From positions 62,001 to 126,000 of the forward strand of contig VJWN01000022.1 of NCBI GenBank assembly GCA_007644065.1: a stretch of DNA of 64,000 nucleotides, in the 5' to 3' direction. Positions 1 through 11,878 of this stretch are shown piece by piece. Every line of letters starts with the position of its first letter. Position 1 is the stretch's first letter. Both the position numbers and the translations under genes were made by a program. This DNA is from Margaritispora aquatica. Lineage: Eukaryota; Ascomycota; Leotiomycetes; Helotiales; Discinellaceae. Under the pieces are notes generated by a model. The model saw only the letters and a program-made list of their open reading frames with translations, searched no databases and was not told where the DNA came from.

Positions 1-146
1 TTTATTCTGCCATCCCCCTCACTCATTCACTTGTTGTCTTCGCATATTTCGTTCCTTCCCTGACAGTTATTCCCGGTCTTTCACTTTTGTTCTACTAATC
101 AAATTTTCTCTGCTTCTACTTCTGCCATACTGACACAACCTTCATC

Positions 147-1841
147 ATGGGTGACGAAGGACCAACTGGACACTCTGGTGGTGCTCCAACAGGTGCAGCA
201 GAGGGAGAACTTGCGGCACATCACATCGAGCCCAATGTTGTGCGATCTCGCAAGTCGACATGGAACAAAGATATGGCAGATGTGATGGTCAGCGGCACAC
301 AGACTCCTATGAGTGTAAATAGGTTGAGTCGGCTTGAGCCAGGATTGGAGGATTACTTTGTATGTCATCTACGCGTCATATCGAGCGGCTTTGCTAATTG
401 TCAATTAGGTTGGACCACGAGATCTGGATGCTCATTCCAAGCTTCCATACTTCATGCGTATGCATGGTAGTGTGCTCCCTCGAATGATTTTGCCATTGAC
501 CATGGTTGGTGGATGGGCAACACTCATTACCTGCATTTCTACATTCGTGAAAGATTGTATGTATTGGCCATCCTAATATCAAGCACAGCCTTGCTAACAA
601 TTCAGTGACCGTCAGCAGTGTTCTCCTGACAGTTCTGGGTTTCGTCGTCGGTTTGGCCCTTTCTTTCCGAAGCACAACTGCATACGAACGTTATTCCGAA
701 GGTCGCAAGGCTTGGGCTACTTTATCTGTGCAATCTCGCAATTTAGCACGATGCATCTGGGTTCACTGTGGTGAACGGCCAGAGCACGCGAAGGATGATC
801 TTCTTGCCAAGATTACTGCAATCAACATGATTCTCGCTTTCAGCGTATCCCTCAAGCACAAACTCCGCTTTGAGCCATACGCCCATTACCCCGATATTGC
901 CTCGTTGGTCGGCCATCTAGACACCTTCGCGAAGAGTGCACACAAGGAAGAACACTTGGCTGAGAAGAAGAGGACGCCATGGAAGGCTGTCGGCGAATAC
1001 CTTGGTCTATCGTGGGCTGCAAGCAACCCTCGCAAGGCAATTAAGAGAGCTGATGCGCCACTTGGAAACATGCCTTTGGAGATCTTGACATACCTCAGCT
1101 CTTTCGCCGAAGAGACCTCTAACAACCTGACCCTCAAATCGCCAATTGTTTATGGTCAAATATGTAAGCTTAGCCCAAAATCCCTTCTGCCCTTTACATG
1201 ATGAGCGAAATTGGTCCGTGTTACTGAGCGATTAAGACCCGTGTCATGGCGACTACCAAAGCATTTATGCCTTCTGATATATTCATCTCATTCTATTACT
1301 ACATTATTTGACTTGAATGGAAGCTAACTGAATAGTGACTGCTCTTGCTACCCTCACCGACACTCAGGCCGCTGCTGAAAGAGTCCTTACCACACCCCTT
1401 CCTGTCGGATACAATATCTTAATTTCTCAAATCGTCCTTCTTTACGTATATCTTCTCCCATTCCAGTTGTTCGGCACTCTCAAATGGATCACCATTCCCG
1501 GAACCATTGCCGCAGCATACATCATTCTTGGACTTGCAGCCATCGGAAACGAGCTCGAGAATCCTTTCGGAAACGATGTCAACGATTTACCACTTGATCA
1601 ATACTGTGCTGAGCTTTCCCGAGAGTTGGACACTTTGACTTCCGTCCCAGCACCAAAATTCGGCGATGTCTTCAGATCCAGCGGCGAGCGAGGTACCAAC
1701 AAACTCTTCTGGCCTTTGTCAGAGGGAGGATATGAGCAATGGTCCGAGAGATCTGAGAAGGACATTCGCAGTGCATTGATGGCTAAGGTCATTGTTGGCA
1801 AGGGCATCAGTGGACCTAGTTCCATCGCTGGCGAGCCTTAG
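147..1841 (+). CDS. Bestrophin-like (UPF0187/RFP-TM) anion channel
   Basis: Four exons join in frame: 147-359, 409-556, 606-1163 and 1336-1841, giving about 474 aa. Introns of 49, 49 and 172 nt have GT-AG ends. The protein has a hydrophilic N-terminus, then LEPGLEDYF, a KLPYFMRMHGSVLPRMI stretch and the bestrophin-type signature GLALSFRSTTAYERY with EGRKAW. A later hydrophobic block (LISQIVLLYVYLLPFQLFG) is followed by GNELENPFGNDVNDLPLD, another hallmark of the family. Bestrophin-like proteins form pentameric anion channels; fungal members are poorly characterised and may sit in plasma or organelle membranes. The first ATG follows a pyrimidine-rich 5' leader, and exon phases agree at every junction. 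The family call is firm; ion selectivity and location are not visible. Confidence 0.85.
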
Positions 1842-2772
1842 GTGATTGATTTTGTGAATTTGAATACTGGCGTATATCCCAGCGAGCGAGCGTGATTTTT
1901 TTTTTAACGGCCACACTAGGGAAATTGCCAGGAAGGAATTTGGACTGCATCATTGGTGGCGTTATATGACATTGTAATTCCTCCGGGACTGGCTGCGGAT
2001 GGCTTGATAGCTGGAGGCCTGGAATGAAATCTGTTCTTCCACTACATTTCTTTGTTCAACTCGTGATTGTGTATTTGCAAGGTGAGATTGATGATTCTTA
2101 TTGTGGCTCGGCTAGGTAATTCCTAGTCCATCCGAGGTGTGTCATGCGAGTAAGTGATGTCCATAGCAAGCATATGGTGAAAGGCAGTTCATAATCTTAC
2201 TTCTCATAATATACATCATACATATCTATAGACAGTGGAGGGGTTGGTGAAGTAAGGTACATATAGGATCAATTGGCAAATGACAAGGAAATTAATTATT
2301 GGTATAAATGATCACATTAGATGCGTTCAACTTCCTTCAATTTGTCTTACTTTTAGAAGAATTACATATATTTCTTACTGATGTGTTTTCTTTCGCCTTT
2401 GAAATTCTCCCCTCTCAATAAAGGGACGGAGTCCTTTTTAATATTTTTACCTGCCCACTTAATTCCGCCGGCTGTTGCCAATACCGTTGGTTTCCCTCTC
2501 TCTCCCTTACCTTTTCCTTTGCCGTTCCCTGTGAGCACTTTAAAATCACCCCAGCTGTGTCATCCATAACTAAATATAGTGCAACAGAGACACCTATTCT
2601 AAATTCTAGACTCCAGTCCCAAATTCCAGCCTAATCTGGGGGAGGTAAAGCCCGTACATGTACGTATGTACAAGATCCGTTTGGGATTTAGAGGTTGGGT
2701 TTTATAATTTTAAGGAGGGGGAACGTAGAGTAAGGTGGTGGATTTGAGAGACCTACTTGCTTGCTTGGTTAT

Positions 2773-2802
2773 CTTGAACTTGAACTTGAACTTGAACTTG
2801 AA
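2773..2802. repeat. (CTTGAA)5 hexamer microsatellite
   Basis: Five perfect tandem copies of CTTGAA, seen directly in the sequence. They lie outside any coding region. Confidence 0.95.
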
Positions 2803-3280
2803 TCAGATAAGCTCATTTTGTACACCTCCTAAAGACGAGGTTTTAAAACCCCAAGTACAAGCATCAGATTCACTCAGGCTGAAGCAAACCAAGTGAGTGC
2901 GATGGTATAAGATCTCCACGTTCCACCAACAGTTAGGAATTCTTTCCATTGACGAAATATCAGCAAGGAAAGATTATTGTGAGGGGTGTGACGTTTCTTT
3001 TATGCTTAAAACTCCGAAACGTACTTTTTGATTGGCTTTCCTGTTACTTTTGATGACCGGATGAGTGGTGGATTGTCGTACGTGTATATGCGTCGAATTG
3101 AGTATTATTTGGCTATGATAGAGGTGGATGGCGAGAAAAGGAAAAAGATGACAGCGAGGAAGGGCAAAGCTAAAAGCGGTAGCATGTGAGATGACAGCAA
3201 GTCGTTTTTCTTCTCGCTTTGGGAGCTAGGTGGAAAGGGCGAATACCAGCCTGATCTTAGAGGTGGATGGTTTAATATAA

Positions 3281-4073
3281 CCCCTACGGAAGTAGGTTCG
3301 TTATAATATATAGAAATATCACTATTACGATCGATATAAAAAACAACGGGAATTTTAACGATTTATAACGGCGTTTACTATTAGTTATAACGAAATTCGA
3401 CTTTTTTTATAGCTACTTTTCGGACTTCGTTATATCCCTTAGTTATATTTTGTAACGGTATCGCTATTAAAAATAACGACTCTTACTATAAGTTTAAAAC
3501 CCTAGAAATCTCGAATCTATCTACGAATCTATATACTATCTCTAGATCTACTTCTAATCTACCTTTAGATCTACTACTAACCTTTAGATCTACTTCCTAC
3601 CTTTGGATCTACTCCTAACCTACCTTTGGATCTACTAGATCTACTAGATTTACTGGATCTACTACCTACCTTTGGATCCGTTAGTAACCTACCTTTAGAT
3701 CTACTATCTATAAGAGAACGAAGAAAAGTAAAGGGAATAAGGGAAATAAGGGGAATAAGGGAATAAGGGAATAAGGTATTTACGGTAATAGGGTAGTAAA
3801 ATATCCGAGTACGGTCTATTTTATATTATATAAAGGATTCGGATACGATATCTATATATATATCTAGACTATATAACGAAGCCGTTATAAAGTATAGTAA
3901 GAAGTACTATAAAACTCGTAGTATAGTTATCTTTACTATTAATTATAACGAACTAAAAATCCACTTATAAATCCTCGTTACACTCGAAACCGAGTTACTA
4001 TATATTATAACGAGATCGCCGTTAGTTATAGTAAGTTTGGTTATAATATATAACGAACCTGCTCCTATAGGGA
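3281..4073. mobile_element. Degenerate AT-rich TIR element, RIP-like
   Basis: The ends are imperfect inverted repeats. The left end runs from CCCCTACGGAAGTAGG into TTCGTTATA; the right end, read on the other strand, is TCCCTATAGGAGCAGG into TTCGTTATA. I count 20 of 25 positions matching, and all five mismatches are transitions. The interior is very AT-rich with many ATAACGA and TATA words and no open frame. This fits a DNA-transposon relic or MITE decayed by C-to-T mutation of the RIP type. I could not define a target-site duplication. Superfamily unknown. Confidence 0.6.
3535..3715. repeat. Degenerate ~20-bp minisatellite
   Basis: Imperfect tandem copies built from CTACCTTTAGATCTACTA-like units, varying at A/G and by a few indels. 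It lies inside the AT-rich TIR element. Confidence 0.75.
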
Positions 4074-5931
4074 ACTACAAAGAGAAAAAATTCAGCAGCA
4101 TAGATAGATGGTCATCTGGGTATGCGAGGTAGACTGAAACACTACTTACCAATCTTGCTCACGTATAAAGGCAGTGGCTATTATTTGTAGCTTCGTGAGA
4201 TGGGGGAAGAAATACGTGTATTTATAGGATTGAAGTTTACGATCGAGTAGTAACTAGTTGTGCGTGGGGATTTGAAGATAAGCAGATCAATTTAAAAAGC
4301 GATTGATCAGATATGCTAAGATGAAGTTGCGAGAAGCAGTGGATAGAACGAGGTTTAAGAATGGTATCAATTCATGGTCCTGTGCTTTGTTGAGCTTAAA
4401 GCAAAAAAGAAGTCTCCGTTGCGAGAAATGGCTGTGTTGTCGTTAGCGTGAATGTGTACATTTGGTGTAATCTGGCGACATGAAACATGAAAGGACAATG
4501 GATGAAATGGTGGCACTGATACTCTAAGGCTCGAAAGAATAGGCTTACAAGTTAATGAAATCGAGCAATCGGATTGATAACAACAATTGGATCTATCTAG
4601 AACTTGACAACAAAACACTCTAATTTGAAATCAATTTCCTTAGCAACTACCTCGTACATACCTACGATACTCAGCGATGAATATGCTCTTTACAGCGCTG
4701 GACTTGGAGTCAATCCATCAACAAATTACATGTCTTGAAATCAGGTAATGGAAACCAACTAAGCCCTATGTTCCACAATGGAAGTTAGTGGGCAAATTTT
4801 GGATAAACACAAAATCTGGAGCAGAGATGAAGACTTTATTAAAATTAGACCTGGAAGTGGAGCATAGGCAAACATATGAATTGATGAGAGCTAGTGTTGG
4901 GGCAGGAAGGAATAGACTTCAGTATCGAGTAGAAATGAAGGCAGACACCCCTTGATCAACAATGATGAAACCTTCAGAGATTAGAACAGACAGGTTCGAA
5001 CTGCTGGTTCAATGACATGCCTATTTTTCTACTCAACTGCTATGTCTTGCCATATTATCAGAGGAGATGATAATATTAGATCAGATTTGCTGTCAAGATT
5101 TACTTTGTATGATGTCTGACACGCCTTCTTGAACCTCAAGCTATTCCCATTTCCTCATGTTTTGACTTTGGTATAACTGGTATCGTCGAGCCCTACAGAT
5201 TAATAGGCTTTATCATCCTAGGTTCAGACTTGCAACACCAATTCATCGCTGGTTGCTTTTCGAAAGGTTGTAACTTCATCTTGAAATTTCCGATTTTCTG
5301 ATATACTTGTGAAGCACTGTATCGAAATATTGCCTGTACAGTCGAGCTTGCTTAGCTTTATGCCTCGAAGCATGATTCTTGCCGCGATGAGGTTCGTTTG
5401 TGGCAATGCCTTTGAGTTTAACATGAAGAGATGGTGGTTGCAAGTGAAGCCAAGCCTACCCGAACCCTGAGATCACGAAGTATTATTTTTTAGCAACGGA
5501 AATATCTCGAATGGGATAACAGATCACTGGCTCAGACAACAATTTCCGCAAGGACATCCTTCGAGGACATGTTTTTCTTGATGTGCATGACTTCCTCACC
5601 ACAGCAGCTCTTAGCTAGTCGCAATTAGTGACCTTTTTTTAGCCACCTAGGCATCAGAAATTAACAAAGCTGCTCTCGAACAAGCGTCTTTGTTTGCCAA
5701 CTCCAGACTCAAAGCCCTTGCTTCGGACAGGCGCGCCACTTAGCTCTTTGTTGCTACCTCACATGCACACGACAAAGAACAATCGAGCACAATCGGCTCT
5801 GCTCTTTGTACTAGAACTATCCAGCTATGGTGAATTATAGAAGCTATCTTGCTATAATTAATAGGTAAATTGTGTTTTCAATCGAGAGATCAAGTACTGT
5901 CATCATTACCGCCACTATTCGCATCGCCATC

Positions 5932-6845
5932 ATGAGCCCAAACAAATTCAGACTGGTAAGCTCAGCTGAAGTATCAAGGATCAAAGCAGGCACCATCATG
6001 TTCCTGCCTCCGAGATCAGAGCTCCCCAAAGCCGTGGTCGTGAACTTGGATAGCAACGAGGGAGCTTTCAACCATCCTGTAATCATCGCATCGTGTCCCT
6101 CGCCAAAGGAGATGAAGCACAAGTCCCTCGTCCAAATAGCTATCGTGCGTACCAAACAAGAGCTCATGAGTCTAAAGTTGACTGTTTACAGATGACATCA
6201 TTTAATGGTACAACTATCAAGAAACACCTCGCAGCAAAAGGAATCAAGAAGCGCACTGGAACTGAAGCAGCGGCATTTTCGGGACACTTGCGTGTAGCGA
6301 CTGTATCGAAACCTTTCGCCCTTGATACTTTGAAGCTGAGGAACGGGAAGGGAATGAAGAGAGATTGTTCTTATGTTAGTATAAGGAGAACGTACGCGAT
6401 TGAATTGAGGGCACTGGCGTTATATGGTGGGCTGAAGGAAGAGGTGGACGCATATTGTTTGACAGCACATGCGACGAGAAAATTAAACGAAGCTATAAAT
6501 GAATACAAAAATCGAAAGAGGGGAATAAGAATCAAGTTAACGGTTAAGAAAGAGAAACCAATGGGAAAGACAGACATGGCGCCTTCTACCATACCGGAGG
6601 AGACGAAAATAGACGAGGTGCCGGACAGCCCCCGGCCATTGGACAAACCAACATTCAAGCGCATGAATTGGAAAGGAAGCGATTTGAAAGATGGAATTAA
6701 GAAGAGAATTGATCTCACTCCACTCATTTCTCCACGCTCAGGTTTGCGGCCGCGATATGAGACGCAAGATGGGATAGTGTTGACCTCGCCTCGGCTAGTG
6801 TCTCGGAACCCATATCGAACTCTGAATCCGCGAGGGTACCGATAA
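5932..6845 (+). CDS. Unnamed fungal protein, possible PemK-like core
   Basis: Two exons, 5932-6144 and 6192-6845, give about 288 aa. The 47-nt intron starts GTGCGT and ends TTTACAG, and joins KSLVQIAI to MTSFNGTTI. The ATG at 5932 opens MSPNKFRLVSSAEV. The N-terminal third carries a motif order I recognise from uncharacterised ascomycete proteins: a KAGTIMFLPP segment, then EGAFNHPVIIAS, then VQIAIMTSFNG. By inference this resembles the beta-strand order of PemK/MazF-like SH3-barrel proteins, but no active site can be assigned. The C-terminal half is basic and low in complexity (KNRKRGIRIK, KRMNWKGSDLKDG), so it may bind nucleic acid. No signal peptide is seen. Function unknown. Confidence 0.65.
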
Positions 6846-7060
6846 GCTAATTAGAAACTATACGAAATGACGGAAGGAAGAAGTCGATTTTATGAATATA
6901 GGATCAGCCAGAGAAGGATCGACCGATTGCTGAGTCAGGAGTGGGATGTGAGTGGGATGTGTGTATTCGTACTTGATAGTCCTCAACAACCAAATATTGT
7001 CTCCAAAAACGAAGTCTTTATTATATCCTTACATGTGAGGACACCGAAGCTGAGTAGAAG

Positions 7061-10000
7061 ATGACGATCCGAAACATGAGAATTGGAGTTGATGTGGGAG
7101 GGTAAGGATAACAATTCCTTGACGGAAGGAAGTTAACCTGTACGAATCTAGGACAAACACGGATGGAGTCATACTTGATCCTTTACGTTCATCAGAGCCA
7201 GATCATGGTATTATAGCCTGGCACAAAGCTTCAACAACAGGTAACCCGAGTGATGGCATCACCGATACCATAGCCTCGATGTTTGCAAGCTCCAAGATCG
7301 ACCCGGACATGGTCGCGAGCGTGACAATTGGAACCACTCACTTCATCAATGCTGTGGTTGAGCAAGACCAAGCTAGGCTTGCCAAAGTCGCGATTATTCG
7401 CTTGTGCGGTCCTTTTTCTAAAGGAGTTCCTCCGTGTGTTGATTGGCCAGCTAGATTGCGAGAGCTGATATGTGAATATTATTGTCTTATCGATGGTGGT
7501 CTTGAAGTAGATGGAAGTCTGATCATGGAAATTGACGAAGAGCAGATTTTGAGAGAAGTCGAGATCATCAAAGCGAAGAGCATCAAAATTATTGTGGTGA
7601 CAGGTATCTTCAGCCCAGTTGATATCTTGTACAAGCAAGAAGAGACAGTTGCTGAGATCATCAAGAAGGCGTATCCGGAGGTTGATATTGTGATTTCCAA
7701 GGATGTCGCTAACCTCGGATTCCTCGAGAGAGAAAATGCTGCAATTCTCAATGCTGCGATTCTTCCGTTTGCTAGAAAAACCATCGCGTCATTCCAGCAA
7801 GCCATCTCTCAACTCAAGCTTCGCTGTCCTCTTTTCATCACGCAAAACGACGGCACGATATTGTCAGCTGGTGCAGCGAAGAAACTGCCAATTAGGACAT
7901 TTTCATCTGGTCCAACAAACAGCATGAGAGGAGCGGCATTTCTGACGCAAAACGAGACTAGAGAATCAATGATGGTGGTTGATATTGGAGGAACTACTAC
8001 TGATGTTGGGCTTCTTCTTGCCAATGGTTTCCCTAGACAGGCTGCCGCATTTAGCGAAATTTCGGGAGTTCGAACTAATTTCTCATATCCAGATGTTCGC
8101 AGCATTGGGCTAGGAGGTGGATCAATTGTGAGAAAACACGCAGATGGGACACTTACCGTTGGTCCTGACAGTGTTGGCTATCAATTACCAGAGAAAGCTA
8201 TTGTATTTGGAGGAGATATTGCAACTGCGACTGACTACACTGTCCTTGCTGGAGAAAGCTTGGAAGTAGGTGATCGTTCCCTAGTACTCAAGGCAAACTT
8301 GGACGGAAATCTGGGAAATTTCAAGACTCTCGTGAAGAGAACTCTTGAACGAGTCATTGATACAATGAAAACATCCTCAGATGAAATTCCAGTCTTGCTA
8401 GTCGGAGGGGGTGCCATTATCGCTCCAGATCAGTTGCATGGTGCAAGTAAAGTCATAAAGCCAAATTGGTCAGGCGTCGCCAATGCGATAGGAGCAGCTA
8501 CGGCAAGAGTGAGTGGGATTATTGATACGATCGAAAGTACTGAAGCCAGGTCTGCGGCTCAAGTGATGGAGGAAATATCGAAGCGGGCAATTTGCAAAGC
8601 AATTGAGAGTGGCGCCACACCCGAAACAGTACAAGTTGTAGAGATGGACCACATCCCTCTGCAAGTAAGTGACTTTGCTAAAGGCGATTGCCAAAAGCTG
8701 ACAAGAAGAAGTATATTGCAAACAAGTCTCGCTTCATAGTTAAGGCTGTTGGTGATTTTGACTTCGAGCGCGACGTCATATGTGATGTTAACATCAACTC
8801 GAACGACCTCATTACTAATGGATCGATGACAGAATTCAAAAAGAAGACAGAAAGCTCCGAAGAAAAGAACAATTCTTTAGCTGATGACGTTGCCCTAGAT
8901 ATTGCAACGTACAAACCAAATATTCAAGGTCGCGAGTGGATTATCTCAGAGACAGACTTAGCCTGGATAACAACAGGTTGCTACATTTTAGGGACAGGTG
9001 GTGGTGGATCTCCTTATGGCCATATGCTACGACTCCGCCAAATCATGCGAAATGGAGGTGTCGTTCGTGTCATCTCTCCAGATGATCTTCGGGATGAGGA
9101 CTTAGTAGCTTGTGGCGGGGGTAAAGGCTCGCCAACTGTTTCTATGGAGAAGTTGGCTGGCGACGAGTAGGATCTCCTCTCCTTTTTATTTATATTTAAA
9201 TCGACGACCAATTTCTAACTCGTACAGAATGATGCAGGCACAGACGGAGCTTTACAGCTTCATGAAAGTGAAGCCAAATGCTATGATTGCCCTCGAGATT
9301 GGTGGAGGCAATGGTTTGCAAGGCATGATACTAGGTGCTTCCACTAATATGAACCTTCCAACAGTGGATGGCGACTGGATGGGTCGGGCATATCCAGTTG
9401 CTTGGCAAACCACACCTGTTGTTTTCGAGAAGAAACCTGTCTTCTTACCATCTACAATCTGTGATGGTAATGGAAATGTTATGGTGAGAAAGAAGGCTTT
9501 GTATAAGATCATGGTTAACGAAGCTGTAGCTCATGACAAAAGCGACTTCCGAACTTATGGTTGAGAAGGCGTTTCGTGCAGCTCTGTCCCAGATGGGCTC
9601 CCACGTCGGATGCGCCAAAGGACCTGTTTCAGGCAAGAACACCAAGTCCTGGGTCGTTGAGCACACAATCTCTCTTTCGTGGCGAATTGGACGAGCAGTT
9701 GCTTTGTCTCGCAGCAAGAATCAAATAGACACTGTTGCAGAATCTATCATAAGCGAGGTCGGAGGAGATGAGTCTGCAAAGGTGCTCTTCAAAGGTAAGA
9801 TCATCGGAGTTGAACGAACTCTGAGAATAGGCCATGTTTATGGAGAGGTCCTCATCGAAGAAACGATCGGTCACACCTCAGAGGCAAAGAAAAGACTCAA
9901 GATTCCCTTCAAGAATGAGAACATTCTTGCGGTCAACGTGGAGGCTGATGGAAGTGAAAAGGTACGCGTCCTGGGTACTTTTGTAAGGCAAAGGTATGCT

Positions 10001-10267
10001 GACGAATCAAAGATAATCGCCTCCGTGCCAGACCTCATTTGTGTTATTGATGCACAGAATGGCGAGGCAATTGGTACTCCTGAGTATCGTTATGGGTTAC
10101 TTGTGGTAGTACTTGGTATTGCAGCTTCTGAGAAATGGACATCAACGCCACGTGGTTTAGAAATTGGTGGTCCGAAAGGATTTGGAATGGATAATGTCAA
10201 GTACGAACCGCTCGGGGTGTTTAAGAAACCAAGAAGCATCATCGATGAATATAGGCGGCGCCAGTAG
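7061..10267 (+). CDS. Hydantoinase/oxoprolinase-DUF917 fusion protein
   Basis: Five exons: 7061-7101, 7152-8664, 8712-9166, 9228-9483 and 9530-10267, encoding about 1000 aa. All four introns are 46-61 nt with GT-AG ends and matching phases. Residues 1-520 form the hydantoinase A/oxoprolinase ATPase-like half: DVGGTNTDG phosphate loop near residue 10, IGTTHFINA, ISSGPTNS-like SSGPTNSMRGA, DIGGTTTDVG and IGLGGGS. From about residue 600 follows a DUF917 (S-Me-THD) half with GTGGGGSPYG, CGGGKGSPTV and LEIGGGNGLQG. Such proteins act on five-membered cyclic amides (hydantoins, 5-oxoproline or related). The substrate cannot be read from sequence. Likely cytosolic; no signal peptide. Confidence 0.88.
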
Positions 10268-11176
10268 CTTCTCGTGCAGGTCTGAGCATTCTAATCGTCT
10301 AGATTGAGCGCATCTTCAATTGGTCTAGTCTAGTCCTCCTGGTGTATCAGCCAAGGAATATATATATATTCTCATAGCTGAACTACAATGCTGTATATCT
10401 CAAGAGAAGCGAAATATGAGTTTGCTGTCCTCATCTGATAAGATTACATAAAAGCTAAATGGCTCAGGCAAGTCTCTTATTTGGCGTTCATTGCAGTGGT
10501 CGACATTGCTTTATTTTGAGGCTCTCTGGTTGTTGTAATAGCTGCTACCATCAGCGTAACATAGTATCGATAGAGGTTGAAAACACTATACACAAACGAA
10601 GTGGGATCACCGTAGAAAGTAACGCAAGGAGAGGGGGAGATGTCGTGAAGTTTTGTCCGATGGAGAGTTTCGGGTAGGATCTTAGGTCGGAAAGTGGAAC
10701 ACGTGACAAATCACTTTCACGACCTCCCTCACTGATCACCCCGATTGCTGCCTCGGTACTTCAGAACAATATGATGAGCATCTCATTCTTTCCCTGAGGC
10801 GACCGGCTTTGGTAAGAAGACCCGGCTAACGATCCGAACGTTCGTCTTTAATGGGCACACTTGATCAGAGAGACGATAAGTTTTGTGTCACGCCACTTTC
10901 TGAAGCCAATGGAGTTCAGAACACCCCCCCAAGCTGCAAGGATCGTCACATTCATGGTATCAGATGATATCTAGATCTCGATTGCCATCTTTTCAAAAGC
11001 GTATTTCAAGAAAGCCCAGATACTTTAAACAAAGTTCACCAAGCCTTGACCTTACAACGACAAAAGATAAATAATATTTTTTACAAGTCACAATTCACAA
11101 AGACCTTACCCTTTTCATTCAAAGATATCAAGTTGAAACTACTGGCACATTCAAAAATTTAAAGCGCTTGCCAGGG
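10268..11176. other. Intergenic, no gene seen
   Basis: Holds the 3' flank of the hydantoinase-like gene and the promoter of the next gene. The 72-codon frame at 10459-10677 has no recognisable motif. Confidence 0.6.
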
Positions 11177-11878
11177 ATGGAGAACAAACTCAAAGCAACA
11201 GCTCCACCACTCGTGGACGCTCGCCATACAACAAAATCATACTTGATAGCCTTCGAGCTTCTGAAAGCTCTTAGACGCAGAAATCCGGAGTCAATGATCG
11301 AGGTTACTTTTCAGAACGATAAGGGACTACTGAGAGATATTGGAACTTGGTGCGAAGTCACTGGCAACAGACTACTGAGCTCAGAGTCAAGTCTGGATGG
11401 TCATGATGTAATGTGTTTGGTGCAGAAAAGCATGGTGATGGACAGGAGAGGAAGCATTGTCAGCAGTATTGATGCTGGACGGAGCATGTGTGTGCTCATT
11501 CCAACAGCTGACCTCGAAGATGTGACCTTGTCTCTTGACAAGGCACTTTCTGGAGCTGTGTTGGGAATGGTTGTGCATCTGTATTTCGAAGGACCAGGGG
11601 TGTTCTTGCTAAGAAAAGGATACAGAGCCATTGTTTCGGGTTTCTTTGGGAAATTCCGCACATCGAGAGTAGAGTCAAGCATTAGTGAGAAGGGAGGACT
11701 ACTACCCGGAGGGGCAATTGAGATCTTGCAGGAGCTTGGAGCTCAGTTCTATGTTCGCGGACCGTCGTTGGAGGAGTTTGGAGTTAGGGAAGAAGAGATC
11801 ACGGTGCGAAATTTTATCATCGCTTCGACCATGACTTGGGTTGAACTCATGGCTCGGAGTGATATTAACGTGGGATAG
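11177..11878 (+). CDS. TusA-like plus DsrE-like two-domain protein
   Basis: Intronless, 233 aa from the ATG at 11177. Residues about 10-65 resemble a TusA/SirA sulfur-carrier domain: PPLVDARHTTKSYLIAFELL, KALRRR, then DIGTWCEVTGNRLLS, which matches the family's WCExTGxxLL ending. The catalytic CPxP motif is replaced by TKSY, so the persulfide-carrying cysteine is missing. Residues about 100-233 resemble DsrE/DsrF: LGMVVHLYFEGPGVFLLRKG, GGAIEILQELGAQFYVRGPS, EEFGV, and STMTWVELMARSD at the end. The same order occurs in bacterial YedF-type proteins (known family architecture). Without the CPxP cysteine, classic sulfur transfer is doubtful. No targeting signal is seen. Lack of introns and this architecture are compatible with old transfer from bacteria (inference). 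Confidence 0.72.
   Translation: MENKLKATAPPLVDARHTTKSYLIAFELLKALRRRNPESMIEVTFQNDKGLLRDIGTWCEVTGNRLLSSESSLDGHDVMCLVQKSMVMDRRGSIVSSIDAGRSMCVLIPTADLEDVTLSLDKALSGAVLGMVVHLYFEGPGVFLLRKGYRAIVSGFFGKFRTSRVESSISEKGGLLPGGAIEILQELGAQFYVRGPSLEEFGVREEEITVRNFIIASTMTWVELMARSDINVG

Larger units (their letters stand above)
1842..5931. other. Gene-poor intergenic region
   Basis: About 4.1 kb without a convincing gene. It holds a hexamer repeat near 2773, an AT-rich TIR element at 3281-4073 and a minisatellite inside that element. The small open frames at 2381-2569, 4367-4618 and 5224-5424 have no recognisable motif or splice-supported extension. Confidence 0.6.

Noticed and set aside
4367..5424. Two minus-strand frames of 66-83 codons
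   Set aside because: Short, isolated, without motif or matching exons.
10459..10677. 72-codon plus-strand frame after the hydantoinase-like gene
   Set aside because: No recognisable motif and it lies in what should be 3' flank.
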